A stretch of 64,000 nt of DNA from Bacteroides oleiciplenus YIT 12058 (GCF_000315485.1 NZ_JH992942.1:660028-724027), one strand, 5' to 3'; shown: positions 6,758-14,738, numbered from the stretch's first letter. Notes: a model not told the origin generated them from the letters alone. Program-made: numbers and translations.

Positions 6758-9130
6758 TTATTTATCTTTTCCTCCATAATAAAAAGCATATCCATAATGA
6801 TATCCGTAGCGATAGCCGTATCCGTAGCGTCCTCCGGTGCTTTCCGTTCCATTCAGTATCATGGAGAGGTTTTTGAATCGTTTCGCGGTGTACATTGTTT
6901 CCAGTTCGGAGAGCATGGTGCGGTCCAGCAGGCCGGAACGGATCACGAAGATGGTGCGGTCCGCTAGTTTCTCAATGATTTGCGCATCGGCCACAATGTC
7001 GACGGGCGGACAGTCGATGAAGATATAATCATATTCCGGTCTCAAAGCCGTTATCAGGTCAGCCAGCTTGCGGTCTTCCAATAGCTCCGTAGGATTGGGA
7101 GGAACTGTGCCGATGGGGAGGAATTGCAGGTTTGCGTATTCCTTGTGGGAGACGATGATGTCCCTCCAGTTTTCAACCCGGTTGTTCAGGTAGTCGCTGA
7201 GTCCTTTTTCCGGAGAATTGATATCGGAAGAAATGGTGCCATGCCGCAAGTCACCGTCGATAACCAGAATCCGCTTCTTCTTGATGGCAAAACTCATGGC
7301 GATGTTCATAGTGAGGAAACTTTTTCCACTGCCGGGATTGAACGAGGTCAGTACGAAGACATTCTGGCTGCTGTCTTTGCTTGCCATAAAGTCCATATTG
7401 GAACGCAGCACACGGAATGCCTCGTTGATGATGTTGCGGTTGCCTTCATTCACCACGATGAAATTCATCTTCTGCCGCTTCTTAAGTTCCCATTTTCTTT
7501 TCGTGCCGGAGCACTGCGGAATCTCGCCTATGAACGGCACGCTCAGATTTTCGAGGTCCTTGCGGCCACGTACTTTGGTATTCATGTTCTCCTTCATGAA
7601 GATGACTACCGCCGGAACCAGCAGCCCGATGGCAAATGCCACCAGCAGGATATTCATTTTGCGGGGAGCGGTAGGAAACATGCTGCCGCGCGGAGCGGTA
7701 ATCAGGCGGGTGTTGTAGGCGGTGAATGCTTGCGATAGTTCATTTTCCTCACGTTTCTGGAGCAGGTAGAGATAAAGTTCCTCCTTCACCTTCTGTTGGC
7801 GTTCCACCGACAGCAGGTATTTCGCCTGGTTCGGATTGGATGCCAACCGGCTGGTAGTAGCTTCTTCTTGCCGGCGGATGCTGCGGATTTGGGTATTCAG
7901 GGAGACGATCAGGTTGTCGACAGACTGGATGATGGTGCGCTGCATGCTTTGCAGGGAATTCGCCATATTCTTTACCAACGGGTTCTTTTCGCTGCTGTTG
8001 GCTATCAACCGATTGCGGTCGAGCACTAGATTGTTGTATTCACCGATCAGAGTTTCTATATTGGCGTTTACGATACCTGAATTGGCCGGTAGCGGCTGGT
8101 CCAATAGTTTAGCGTTCAGCTCTCTGCGGATATATTGGGCGGTAGAGAGTTGGTTATTCAGTGCCGACAGCTCTTTATTATTTTCAGCAGACTGTGTCAT
8201 GTAAAGGCTGGAGGCAGCTTGTACGTCGGGTAACAGGTGTTCGCTCTTGTAACTGGATATGTTTTCGTCTACATGCCCCAGTTCATTTTCTATCACGCCC
8301 AGACGATCACTGATGAACTGCGAGGTGCTGACGGCAATTTGGTTCTTGTCCCGAATCCAGTTCTCATTATAGACTTCGATCAAAGTATTCAGGAGGTCTT
8401 CTGCTTTCCGGATGGAGGCATCGCTAATGCTGAGATTGATGATGGTGGCATCTTCGTTGCCCAATTCAGCTACCAGCTCTCTTGTATAGGCATCGGCGAC
8501 GTCGCGTACACTTCTTCTGGCGTATCGGACAGGCGTATCCGTAAGAGCATCGGTAAACTCTTGCGTAAGGGATATGATCATGGTTCCGACAGAGGTATGT
8601 ATGGAATCACCCGGTCGGGCGGAAAATGTTTCTCCTGTGCTTTCTTCCGATATCTCAAATTCGGAAATGGTAAACATATCTTTTGAGGAGAACTCGATGG
8701 TGAAACTCAATGGTGTTTCTACCTTGTCGAAGAACGTGACGGTTACAGGAGTTGATTGGTATAAATCGACATTCTTTAATCCCCTGCGGACGGTAAAAAT
8801 ATCGTTCAATCCCAACCGATTGACCACCTCGGTCATAAGTGTGGGGGACTTCAATGTCAGTAGCTCATTGTTGATGTTAGTATTGGACTTGAAGATGCCC
8901 AAATCGGAAAAGTCGCTCATTGCGCTTGTCGAAGAACTGCTTTTTGAGTTGTCCTTGACGAGGATGGCGGCTGTTCGGGTATAGATAGGCGGAGTGCTCA
9001 GCAGATACAACACTGCTATAGCCAGAGTAATGAGCAGGGAACCGGCGAACCAATGCCACTTGGGAACAAACATTCCCCACAAATCCTGTATCCGTATAAA
9101 ATCATCGGCAGGCTTTTTCTTTTCAACCAT
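6758..9130 (-). CDS. Wzc-like polysaccharide co-polymerase with BY-kinase domain
   Basis: This 790-residue inner-membrane protein controls capsule chain length and export. It has an N-terminal Wzz domain with a membrane segment around 26-48 and a long periplasmic coiled-coil region. A second membrane segment is near 500-520, followed by the cytoplasmic tyrosine autokinase. Kinase motifs are complete: Walker A NPGSGKS (598-604), Walker A' ILVIDGDLR (621-629) and Walker B YIFIDCPP (703-710). A C-terminal cluster of nine tyrosines (RYGYGYRYGYHYGYAFYY) provides the autophosphorylation sites. The partner phosphatase follows and the Wza-like export lipoprotein precedes it. A large palindrome sits in the gap to the wza-like gene. 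Confidence 0.95.
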   Translation of the reverse strand: MVEKKKPADDFIRIQDLWGMFVPKWHWFAGSLLITLAIAVLYLLSTPPIYTRTAAILVKDNSKSSSSTSAMSDFSDLGIFKSNTNINNELLTLKSPTLMTEVVNRLGLNDIFTVRRGLKNVDLYQSTPVTVTFFDKVETPLSFTIEFSSKDMFTISEFEISEESTGETFSARPGDSIHTSVGTMIISLTQEFTDALTDTPVRYARRSVRDVADAYTRELVAELGNEDATIINLSISDASIRKAEDLLNTLIEVYNENWIRDKNQIAVSTSQFISDRLGVIENELGHVDENISSYKSEHLLPDVQAASSLYMTQSAENNKELSALNNQLSTAQYIRRELNAKLLDQPLPANSGIVNANIETLIGEYNNLVLDRNRLIANSSEKNPLVKNMANSLQSMQRTIIQSVDNLIVSLNTQIRSIRRQEEATTSRLASNPNQAKYLLSVERQQKVKEELYLYLLQKREENELSQAFTAYNTRLITAPRGSMFPTAPRKMNILLVAFAIGLLVPAVVIFMKENMNTKVRGRKDLENLSVPFIGEIPQCSGTKRKWELKKRQKMNFIVVNEGNRNIINEAFRVLRSNMDFMASKDSSQNVFVLTSFNPGSGKSFLTMNIAMSFAIKKKRILVIDGDLRHGTISSDINSPEKGLSDYLNNRVENWRDIIVSHKEYANLQFLPIGTVPPNPTELLEDRKLADLITALRPEYDYIFIDCPPVDIVADAQIIEKLADRTIFVIRSGLLDRTMLSELETMYTAKRFKNLSMILNGTESTGGRYGYGYRYGYHYGYAFYYGGKDK

Positions 9131-9137
9131 AATGATA

Positions 9138-9248
9138 AAGTAGTTAGTAGTAAGTAGCTAGTAGTAAGTAGAGAATACTTCGCATTCTGATAAGCATGTG
9201 TAAGCAGTACTATTCTACTTACTACTAGCTACTTACTACTAACTACTT
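9138..9248. repeat. Large intra-operon inverted repeat (34-bp perfect arms)
   Basis: Arms 9138-9171 and 9215-9248 are perfect reverse complements, built from the words TAGTTAGTAG and TAAGTAGCTAGTAG, with a 43-nt loop. It fills the gap between the wza-like and wzc-like genes, so every CPS transcript would carry a 34-bp hairpin. No transposase or T-run is present. It may lower wzc expression relative to wza or protect the upstream message. Similar word-built palindromes occur at 33081, 34749 and 54135. Confidence 0.9.
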
Positions 9249-9256
9249 GAAAAATA

Positions 9257-10051
9257 TTACTTAAACAGCAATACACCCAGCGAAGTGAGAAACGACCCTA
9301 TGCTGATCCATAGTCCTACGCTCTTCACACTGTTCTCATTCAGTGTCGATTGTCCGGCACGCACCTTGTTGGGCTGCACATACACCACATCGTTCTGCTT
9401 CAGGTAATAAACGGGAGATTTGAATAAGTCACAAGAACGGATATCTATCCAATGCGTCACTCGTTCCCCTGCTTCTTCCCGGATCACGAAGATGGCATCC
9501 CGTTTGCCGTAAATGGTCAGATCACCGGCCATGCTGATAGCTTCCAGTAGGGTTATATAATCTTTAGAAATATTGTATTTTCCGGGAGTCTTCACTTCGC
9601 CCAGAACGGAAAAACTGAGGTTCATGAATTCCACGGTGACTACTGGGTCGTTCACCAGGTTTTCCTCCTTCAGTCTTTGCTTCACCAATGCGGCAATCTG
9701 GCTCCGGGTCATGCCTGCTACGGTGAGGTTTCCCAGTACGGGGAAGTCGATGGCGCCCTTGTCATCCAGTGTATAGCCGGAAATTTCTCCATTATTGTTG
9801 CCACTGTTCAGGCCTGTGAGGCCTACTTTGTATTGCACGCGGGTCAGGTTGAACAAAGCCGCCAGTTCGGGGTCCTTGCTCGACACCACGATGGATATCT
9901 GGTCTTTGGGTTGCACAGTGATGTCTTTGGGCGGGGCAATAACTTTGGGGTTGTTGACCTCCACATCCTGAAAATAGATAATCTCTTTTGATGTGTTGCA
10001 CGAAGAGAGCAACGACAATGAAAAGAATAGGTATAAAAGACGATTCCTCAT
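9257..10051 (-). CDS. Wza-like polysaccharide export outer-membrane lipoprotein
   Basis: This 264-residue protein starts MRNRLLYLFFSLSLLSSCNT, a signal peptide with a lipobox ending in Cys18. A Poly_export domain follows (IAPPKDITVQPKDQISIVVS...), then an SLBB-type segment (GEVKTPGKYNISKDYITLLE). It ends with a hydrophobic C-terminal helix (SVGLWISIGSFLTSLGVLLF), as in Wza-type outer-membrane channels. It would form the outer-membrane exit for the capsule, working with Wzc. It lies 9 bp downstream of the initiating transferase gene, so the two are in one operon. Confidence 0.93.
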   Translation of the reverse strand: MRNRLLYLFFSLSLLSSCNTSKEIIYFQDVEVNNPKVIAPPKDITVQPKDQISIVVSSKDPELAALFNLTRVQYKVGLTGLNSGNNNGEISGYTLDDKGAIDFPVLGNLTVAGMTRSQIAALVKQRLKEENLVNDPVVTVEFMNLSFSVLGEVKTPGKYNISKDYITLLEAISMAGDLTIYGKRDAIFVIREEAGERVTHWIDIRSCDLFKSPVYYLKQNDVVYVQPNKVRAGQSTLNENSVKSVGLWISIGSFLTSLGVLLFK

Positions 10052-10060
10052 ATTTAGTTT

Positions 10061-11173
10061 TTAATTTTTATTTTTCTTCCGTTCTTTTTTTAGAATCTTC
10101 GCCGTAATGTAGAAATGCATTATTGTCCATACTGCTACGTCCAGCAGGAACAGCGCGGTGACGGACAGGTAAGAGGTCAAAATTGTATTAACCATAATAA
10201 AAATCCAGGCGATACTCAGGATGAAGCCCAGAGCCCGGTGTTGTGACATTCCCAGGGAGATGAATTTATGGTGGATATGATTCTTGTCGGGGAGAAATGG
10301 AGGTTTATGGTTGCGCAGACGGTGAAGTACCACCCGAACCACATCCAGCATCGGCACCAGCAGGAAGGAGAAAGCTGTTACGATGGCACCGGGGAAGATG
10401 TCTTCCTTGGCGGGGTCGAACATGCTGAGATGAATGGCCATCATAGCCAGTAGCAGGCCTATGGTCAGTGAACCGGTATCTCCCATGAATACTTTTCGCC
10501 CGCGGCGGGCCTGCCCGAACATATTATAATAGAAAAACGGTATCAGCGCGCCTAAGGCAGCGAAGGAGATGAAAGCATACAACCACCAGTGCAAGCGGAT
10601 GAACATGCAACCGAAAGCAAAGAACGCTATCATGCTCAACCCGGAAGCCAAACCGTCGATGCCGTCTATCAGATTGATCGCATTCATAATATAGACAATG
10701 ATGAAGACTGTGAACGGTATGCCTATATAGTAGGGCAACTCGTGAATGCCGAACAGTCCGTAGAGATTGTTGAAGCAAAAGCCGGAAGCCACTAGTAGAA
10801 AACCGCAAAGTGTCTGGATGACAAACTTGGCGCGGTAGCGCATGCCTATCAGGTCATCTTTTATTCCCATCAGATAAAGAATAAAGAGGCAACTGAACAT
10901 AGTGAGCAGACAGGTGGACTGTTCCCAACAGAGCAAGTTGCTGTCCGTGCAGAGATTATGACAGGCGATGATGAGCGAAATGGGTACAGTGATGCACGGA
11001 AAAAAGGCGATTCCTCCCAGACGGGGAATATGCGTTGTGTGCAACTTTCGGTCACTCAGCGGATCAAAAAGTCTCCGTTTGAAGGCTACCAGCGATATCT
11101 TGGGGATAATCATAGCACTGAGCAGGCAACTGACGGTGAATGCCGCCAAAGTCTCAAAAAGGCAGATTGTCAT
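10061..11173 (-). CDS. MraY/WecA-family undecaprenyl-phosphate sugar-1-phosphate transferase
   Basis: This 370-residue polytopic inner-membrane protein has about ten hydrophobic segments. It carries the family signatures RKLHTTHIPRLGGIAF, MGIKDDLIGM, NAINLIDGIDGLASG (the catalytic Asp region), FMGDTGSLTIG and the basic loop PDKNHIHHK. It should load the first sugar-1-phosphate (GlcNAc-type in WecA) onto undecaprenyl phosphate and so start repeat-unit synthesis for the capsule. Here it directly follows upxY, with no upxZ between them. That is unusual for Bacteroides CPS loci as I know them. Confidence 0.92.
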   Translation of the reverse strand: MTICLFETLAAFTVSCLLSAMIIPKISLVAFKRRLFDPLSDRKLHTTHIPRLGGIAFFPCITVPISLIIACHNLCTDSNLLCWEQSTCLLTMFSCLFILYLMGIKDDLIGMRYRAKFVIQTLCGFLLVASGFCFNNLYGLFGIHELPYYIGIPFTVFIIVYIMNAINLIDGIDGLASGLSMIAFFAFGCMFIRLHWWLYAFISFAALGALIPFFYYNMFGQARRGRKVFMGDTGSLTIGLLLAMMAIHLSMFDPAKEDIFPGAIVTAFSFLLVPMLDVVRVVLHRLRNHKPPFLPDKNHIHHKFISLGMSQHRALGFILSIAWIFIMVNTILTSYLSVTALFLLDVAVWTIMHFYITAKILKKERKKNKN

Positions 11174-11203
11174 GTATGAAGAATTTGTTTTAAGTGTAAT
11201 GTA

Positions 11204-11740
11204 TTATATCTTTCTTAGAAAGCATTGGGGAATATAGGCAGTTGCCACTGCACACACACCTTGTATCGCTACTATCAGCCGACGGTTTCCTTTGATGCGA
11301 TGTATGCAACCTTCTGCTCCCTTGAACGGACCATCTGTCACAAGGACTCGCTCGCCAGTGCTGTATTCCATAGGGGCGTCGCCGAAGTAATCCAATCCTT
11401 TTTCTCCGGAGGAAGTGACAAGCATGAAAATTTTCATTTCCCGTTCGGGGATGGCTATCGGTAGCTTCTGCCAATTGATAAGACGGGTATATAAGATGAC
11501 GCGGTTTATCAGATTCTGCTGCAACGCTAGTGCCTGCCTATCTGTGGAATAGAAGAACAGAAGAGAGGAAATGACCGGCTTGCGTACATTTTTCTTCACT
11601 CCGCCACGCTCCACAAGAATTGTTTCACAAGGAATATAGGTCTCGATTTTGTCTTTATTCAGCGTGTCTTCTATTTCGAATACTTTGTTGTAAAAGACTT
11701 TAAATGCGTACCAATGCATGATTGAAGGTACTTCTTCCAT
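11204..11740 (-). CDS. upxY: UpxY family transcription antiterminator (NusG-like)
   Basis: This 178-residue protein has a NusG N-terminal domain (HWYAFKVFYNKVFEIEDTLN, YIPCETI, RKPVISSLLFFYS) and a C-terminal KOW segment (STGERVLVTDGPFKGAEGCI). UpxY proteins let RNA polymerase pass termination signals in the leader of their own CPS operon. The start is taken at 11740. The internal ATG at 11719, giving MHWYAF, is equally possible and closer to the family start. It is the first gene of the operon and follows a leader of more than 200 nt with hairpins. That leader is joined to the invertible promoter segment. Confidence 0.93.
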   Translation of the reverse strand: MEEVPSIMHWYAFKVFYNKVFEIEDTLNKDKIETYIPCETILVERGGVKKNVRKPVISSLLFFYSTDRQALALQQNLINRVILYTRLINWQKLPIAIPEREMKIFMLVTSSGEKGLDYFGDAPMEYSTGERVLVTDGPFKGAEGCIHRIKGNRRLIVAIQGVCAVATAYIPQCFLRKI

Positions 11741-11783
11741 AGTTGTCGTATCTTACCTAAAAAGATGTTCCTTCCATTCCTGT

Positions 11784-11898
11784 GTATCTGAGTCTTTTTG
11801 ATCTTCAAAACAACTCTGATACGCAGCAAGCAAGGTTAATCCAATTGTTCGTTTTGTCTGTCGATTTTTGGAACTCGGAACTGCTCCTGACCCAGGAG
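11784..11898 (-). promoter_or_regulatory. Structured leader of upxY (two hairpins)
   Basis: On the minus strand the leader can fold a 39-nt hairpin at 11784-11822. It stacks GTATC-GAGT on ACTC-GATAC with an inner TTTTG/CAAAA stem. A compact 6-bp CTCCTG/CAGGAG stem with a 3-nt loop lies at 11884-11898. These lie between the invertible segment and upxY, where UpxY proteins are known to act. They are candidates for the pause/termination signal that UpxY overcomes. Confidence 0.5.
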
Positions 11899-11925
11899 AA
11901 GACATCCGTAACCCTATAATTGTAC

Positions 11926-11943
11926 CGTTTCTAAGTAAGAAAC
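11926..11943 (+). repeat. Left inverted repeat (IRL) of the invertible segment
   Basis: This is the 18-bp left arm, identical to the reverse complement of 12236-12253. Three of the four bases just outside it (GTA before the mismatch) also match the other arm. It is 185 bp from the upxY start. Confidence 0.88.
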
Positions 11944-11974
11944 AGCACGACGTTTTAAAACATTGATTCACTGT

Positions 11975-11998
11975 AGGATAAAAATATTTTTTTATCCT
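11975..11998. terminator. Hairpin with T-rich flank inside the invertible segment
   Basis: A 10-bp stem, AGGATAAAAA...TTTTTATCCT, lies around a 4-nt loop and is followed on the plus strand by ATTTTTTTAGG. It could stop transcription entering from either side. In the present orientation it would block read-through from the recombinase gene into upxY. After inversion it would lie upstream of the promoter, next to the recombinase 3' end. Confidence 0.5.
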
Positions 11999-12190
11999 AT
12001 TTTTTTAGGTTTTATAGATTCGATACTATACTCAGATTATTTTTTAAGAATATATTTATTGAGTTCTATTTCATATTTATTTTAAAGAATTATTTCTTTA
12101 TTTTACATAAGTAGATGCTTATTGTGCTATAAATCAATATTTTATACTGATATTTAAGTGGAAATATAAACAAATATTTATTGTATCATA

Positions 12191-12220
12191 TTGTTTTGTC
12201 TTTTATTTGTTATATCTTTG
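12191..12220 (+). promoter_or_regulatory. Promoter inside the invertible segment, pointing away from upxY
   Basis: A perfect -7 element TATCTTTG lies at 12213-12220, with a TTG at 12191-12193, 19 bp upstream. This is the sigma-ABfr layout. As it stands, transcription would run antisense into the 3' end of the recombinase gene. No matching CAAAnnTA (minus-strand -7) is seen elsewhere in the segment. Confidence 0.7.
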
Positions 12221-12235
12221 CGCCGTAATTTTAAG

Positions 12236-12253
12236 GTTTCTTACTTAGAAACG
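12236..12253 (-). repeat. Right inverted repeat (IRR) of the invertible segment
   Basis: This 18-bp right arm overlaps the last codons and stop (V-S-K-stop) of the recombinase gene. Because both arms are identical, inversion leaves the recombinase coding sequence unchanged. Confidence 0.88.
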
Positions 12254-13467
12254 TTACGACATAAAGCCTCCAAAATTCCTTCATTTGCTTTGTCTATCAG
12301 TGAATTTTCTATAGAATCCAGATATATGAGTGTAGTCTTTTCGGAAGTGTGTCCCATCCCTGCACTAATGACAGACAACGGGACGTTGTGATTGCGTGCA
12401 ACCGTCGCCCAGCTATGCCGGGCAGTATAGGAAGAGAGACGTAGATTTTCTCCTGTCAACTTCCCCAGTTTCTTCAACTTTCGGTTATGGTAGCCCAGTG
12501 CCGTTTGATATTGTCGGAAAGCTTCTTCCGGATCATCGGAAGTGATGATAGGAAAAAGATAGGGACTATTACGGACGGATGGTTCGTAGCGTTTGATGAT
12601 TTCCTCGATGCAAGGCTCTATGCGAATAGTGAGACGTTGTCCCGTCTTATGACGGACATAGCTAAGCATTCCTCCGCTTATGTCCACCTTCTTCAGATAG
12701 GCAATATCCACAAAGGCCATTCCGCGGGTGCAATAGCTGAAGATGAACAAGTCGCGTGAAAAGGCAAGTGGAGCAGAATGTATCAGATTCAGTTTTTGTA
12801 TGCAAATCATGATATCTTCATGCACGGCACGCTTGCGGGTATGCTCCACGCCGGTATAAACATTCCGAAAGGGAAACGTTTGCTCCATCTGATTTCTACT
12901 TATCACCTTATTATAAGCAGAGCGCAAAGTCCGCATATAGAAAGAACTGCTGTTCTTGCTCACCTTTCGTGCCCGTAGCCATTGTTCATACTCCATGATG
13001 AGCTTTTCATCTACCTGTTTGAGTGATACATCCCAACCTTCCAAAAAGCCTGAGAAACTGTTCAATGCCCGCTGGAGATTACGGGCATTCCCCCACCGGT
13101 CATCGTTTTTAAACTCATCAACCAGAGTTGCCAAAGAGGTCAGCATCGTATCTCCGTTTTCCTCCCAAGTGCGAAAGCGGGTAATGACATCCGTCAAAGT
13201 GTAGTCTTTCCCCGTTCCGTCCCATTCGCATAGAATTCGACGGATGCGCTGCAAGTCTTTCTCTATTTGACGTTGATAACGGGCTGACACTTCACTATTG
13301 TCCGCTTCACTTATAAATGTTTCCTTTTCTGCATCCCACCATTGGGAAAGCACATGCATTCGGGTGGTTATCTGCCTGTTGCTTTGCTTGTGGCATAGCT
13401 GATAATAGATGCTACCGGCCTTTCCTTCCACCGATGATTTTCTGAATTTTACTTTTACAGTCGCCAT
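12241..13467 (-). CDS. Tyrosine site-specific recombinase linked to the CPS locus
   Basis: This 408-residue protein has the Bacteroides integrase layout: an N-terminal arm-binding-like domain (1-100), a SAM-like core-binding domain (about 105-200) and a catalytic domain (215-400). Catalytic residues are Arg248 (CTRGMAF), Lys274 (HKTGQ), Arg350 (YTARHSWAT; the usual box-II His three before it is replaced, as in many Bacteroides enzymes), His373 (GMGHTS) and Tyr382 (LIYLDS). All are present, so it should be active. It ends inside the right inverted repeat. That makes it the obvious candidate for inverting the adjacent CPS promoter in cis. Its own promoter, upstream of 13467, was not identified. 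A role as an integrase of a lost element is the alternative. Confidence 0.93.
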   Translation of the reverse strand: MATVKVKFRKSSVEGKAGSIYYQLCHKQSNRQITTRMHVLSQWWDAEKETFISEADNSEVSARYQRQIEKDLQRIRRILCEWDGTGKDYTLTDVITRFRTWEENGDTMLTSLATLVDEFKNDDRWGNARNLQRALNSFSGFLEGWDVSLKQVDEKLIMEYEQWLRARKVSKNSSSFYMRTLRSAYNKVISRNQMEQTFPFRNVYTGVEHTRKRAVHEDIMICIQKLNLIHSAPLAFSRDLFIFSYCTRGMAFVDIAYLKKVDISGGMLSYVRHKTGQRLTIRIEPCIEEIIKRYEPSVRNSPYLFPIITSDDPEEAFRQYQTALGYHNRKLKKLGKLTGENLRLSSYTARHSWATVARNHNVPLSVISAGMGHTSEKTTLIYLDSIENSLIDKANEGILEALCRNVSK

Positions 13468-13619
13468 AGTTTTTTTATCAATTTATATAAATATATACTA
13501 TGTACGACAAAAAAGAAAGCAATCTGTTCAAACTATTTCTCGCTCATCAACTCCTCCATGCCGTCACAGCGTTCTCCACCAGCTTCACACACAACGGGGC
13601 ACCCTCACGACTTAGCAAA
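13468..13619. other. Short intergenic stretch with a possible coding remnant
   Basis: Between the recombinase start and the terminator at 13620 there is no intact gene. On the minus strand about 13552-13614 is G/C-rich and open, reading REGAPLCVKLVENAVTAW before a stop. This is unlike the AT-rich DNA next to it. It may be the tail of a deleted gene. Confidence 0.3.
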
Positions 13620-13655
13620 AAGTCCACCGAAGAACTTTAGCTCTCCGGTGGACTT
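13620..13655 (-). terminator. Rho-independent terminator of the tandem SusCD operon
   Basis: On the minus strand AAGTCCACCG pairs with CGGTGGACTT across a 16-nt loop and is followed by TTTTTGC. It lies 44 bp past the stop of the last gene of the 24367-13699 operon. Confidence 0.85.
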
Positions 13656-13698
13656 GAAATGTTTACAGATATCAGGCTATAATTTCTTTGTATAGAGT

Positions 13699-14703
13699 TT
13701 AATCTGTCTTAATCTGAATCTTGGTGATTGTTATGTCACCGCCAATGATGAGAGCGGTTTCAGTGCCATTCATGGTTGTCGCCATACCTTCCGAGATTTT
13801 GAATTCCAGGAAGTCCTCACCAGCGGCAAGAACGATGTTGTTACGGCTTTCACCGCCCTCGCGGATGAAAGGATCACCCCACCAACCATCGCACAGACAG
13901 AAAGTCTGAGGAGCATCATGGTGAGTGAATGTGAACTTAATAGTTTGGCCGGCTTCTGGCGTTATTGCCGAGAGGTCAAGGTCAGATGCCGGGAGATACC
14001 ACCACCAGCCGGTAGTGTATTCGCCTTCCCAGATTGAAGCATATCCTTCACCTCCTTCGCTGCCACCTGCAACCTCGTCAGACAGCGTTACCTCTGGCAA
14101 AGTATACTTCTTGCCGCTGCAGTCTTCGAGGACAACTTGGGCAGGTCCGGCTTTTATACCCATTGGCGAATAGATGTAGAGAGAACCGGTAGCTTTGCGC
14201 TTAAAGTTGCTTGCATCTACAACAATCACCTTGTCGTCTTCACCGGGGAAATAAGCCTTGGTGATAAATTCGAGGTCGTTGCCGTACACCTCCACACATT
14301 CGTTGATTTTTATTTCCTTGTCAAGAGGTGCCACGCGCAAAGGCTCGGGCTTGCCGACAGTCAGCGTCATGACCGACTCTGCCGATTCGCCGTCGGCTTC
14401 TATTGTTACTGTTCCCCCCTCTGCAGAAACGCCGGCAGGAGTTATTACAGAAATATAGCCGTTGCCTATTTTGGTAATGTTGTTCACAGAGACATTGCCA
14501 GGGAACACAACGGAAGTGGCCTTCTCAAGCCCCGTACCAGTGATGGTGATAACCTGTCCTTCCATAACTTTTGTAGGCAGGACGGACTTCACCTCAAGCA
14601 CATCGTTGGCATCCGCCACATCGTCATCGCTGCATGAGGTCAGTGCCATGTTCGACAGCAATGCGAATCCTGAGACCAGAAGATATATAATATGTTTTTT
14701 CAT
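13699..14703 (-). CDS. Surface glycan-binding lipoprotein with IPT/TIG domains (SusE/F position)
   Basis: This gene is last in the tandem SusC/SusD operon. The start is taken at the ATG at 14703, giving 334 residues and a clean lipoprotein signal (MKKHIIYLLVSGFALL...MALTSCSDDD). The 14-codon extension upstream overlaps susD and is less likely. Two IPT/TIG Ig-like domains follow (LPTKVMEGQVITITGTGLEK and LDKEIKINECVEVYGNDLEF). A C-terminal carbohydrate-binding-like beta domain is rich in Trp (GWWWYLP, DGWWGDPF). Proteins of this build are outer-membrane glycan-binding proteins that hold polysaccharide near SusCD. The ligand cannot be read from the sequence. Confidence 0.8.
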   Translation of the reverse strand: MKKHIIYLLVSGFALLSNMALTSCSDDDVADANDVLEVKSVLPTKVMEGQVITITGTGLEKATSVVFPGNVSVNNITKIGNGYISVITPAGVSAEGGTVTIEADGESAESVMTLTVGKPEPLRVAPLDKEIKINECVEVYGNDLEFITKAYFPGEDDKVIVVDASNFKRKATGSLYIYSPMGIKAGPAQVVLEDCSGKKYTLPEVTLSDEVAGGSEGGEGYASIWEGEYTTGWWWYLPASDLDLSAITPEAGQTIKFTFTHHDAPQTFCLCDGWWGDPFIREGGESRNNIVLAAGEDFLEFKISEGMATTMNGTETALIIGGDITITKIQIKTD

Positions 14704-14738
14704 AAATCTTATTCGTTTGAAATTTCGTTGAATCTGTT

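Larger units (their letters stand above)
11926..12253. promoter_or_regulatory. Invertible CPS promoter segment, OFF orientation
   Basis: Perfect 18-bp inverted repeats (CGTTTCTAAGTAAGAAAC at 11926-11943 and its reverse complement at 12236-12253) flank 292 bp of AT-rich DNA. Each repeat is itself two inverted 6-bp arms (GTTTCT / AGAAAC) around a 5-bp AAGTA core, the layout of a tyrosine-recombinase crossover site. The right repeat contains the stop codon of the adjacent recombinase gene. The only good promoter inside points right, away from upxY. Inversion would put its -7 element at about 11959-11966 on the minus strand, giving upxY a leader of about 210 nt. Confidence 0.85.

Noticed and set aside
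9138..9248. Insertion sequence ends
   Set aside because: The inverted repeats face each other across only 43 nt with no transposase or target duplication, so this is a hairpin element and not an IS.
11753..11971. 72-codon minus-strand reading frame upstream of upxY
   Set aside because: It spans the left inverted repeat of the invertible segment, so inversion would change it. It has no family features and overlaps the structured leader.
12241..13467. Recombinase as integrase of a conjugative element covering 13.7-30 kb
   Set aside because: No att-like direct repeats, mobilisation or conjugation genes are seen. The inverted repeats at its 3' end explain it better as a promoter invertase.
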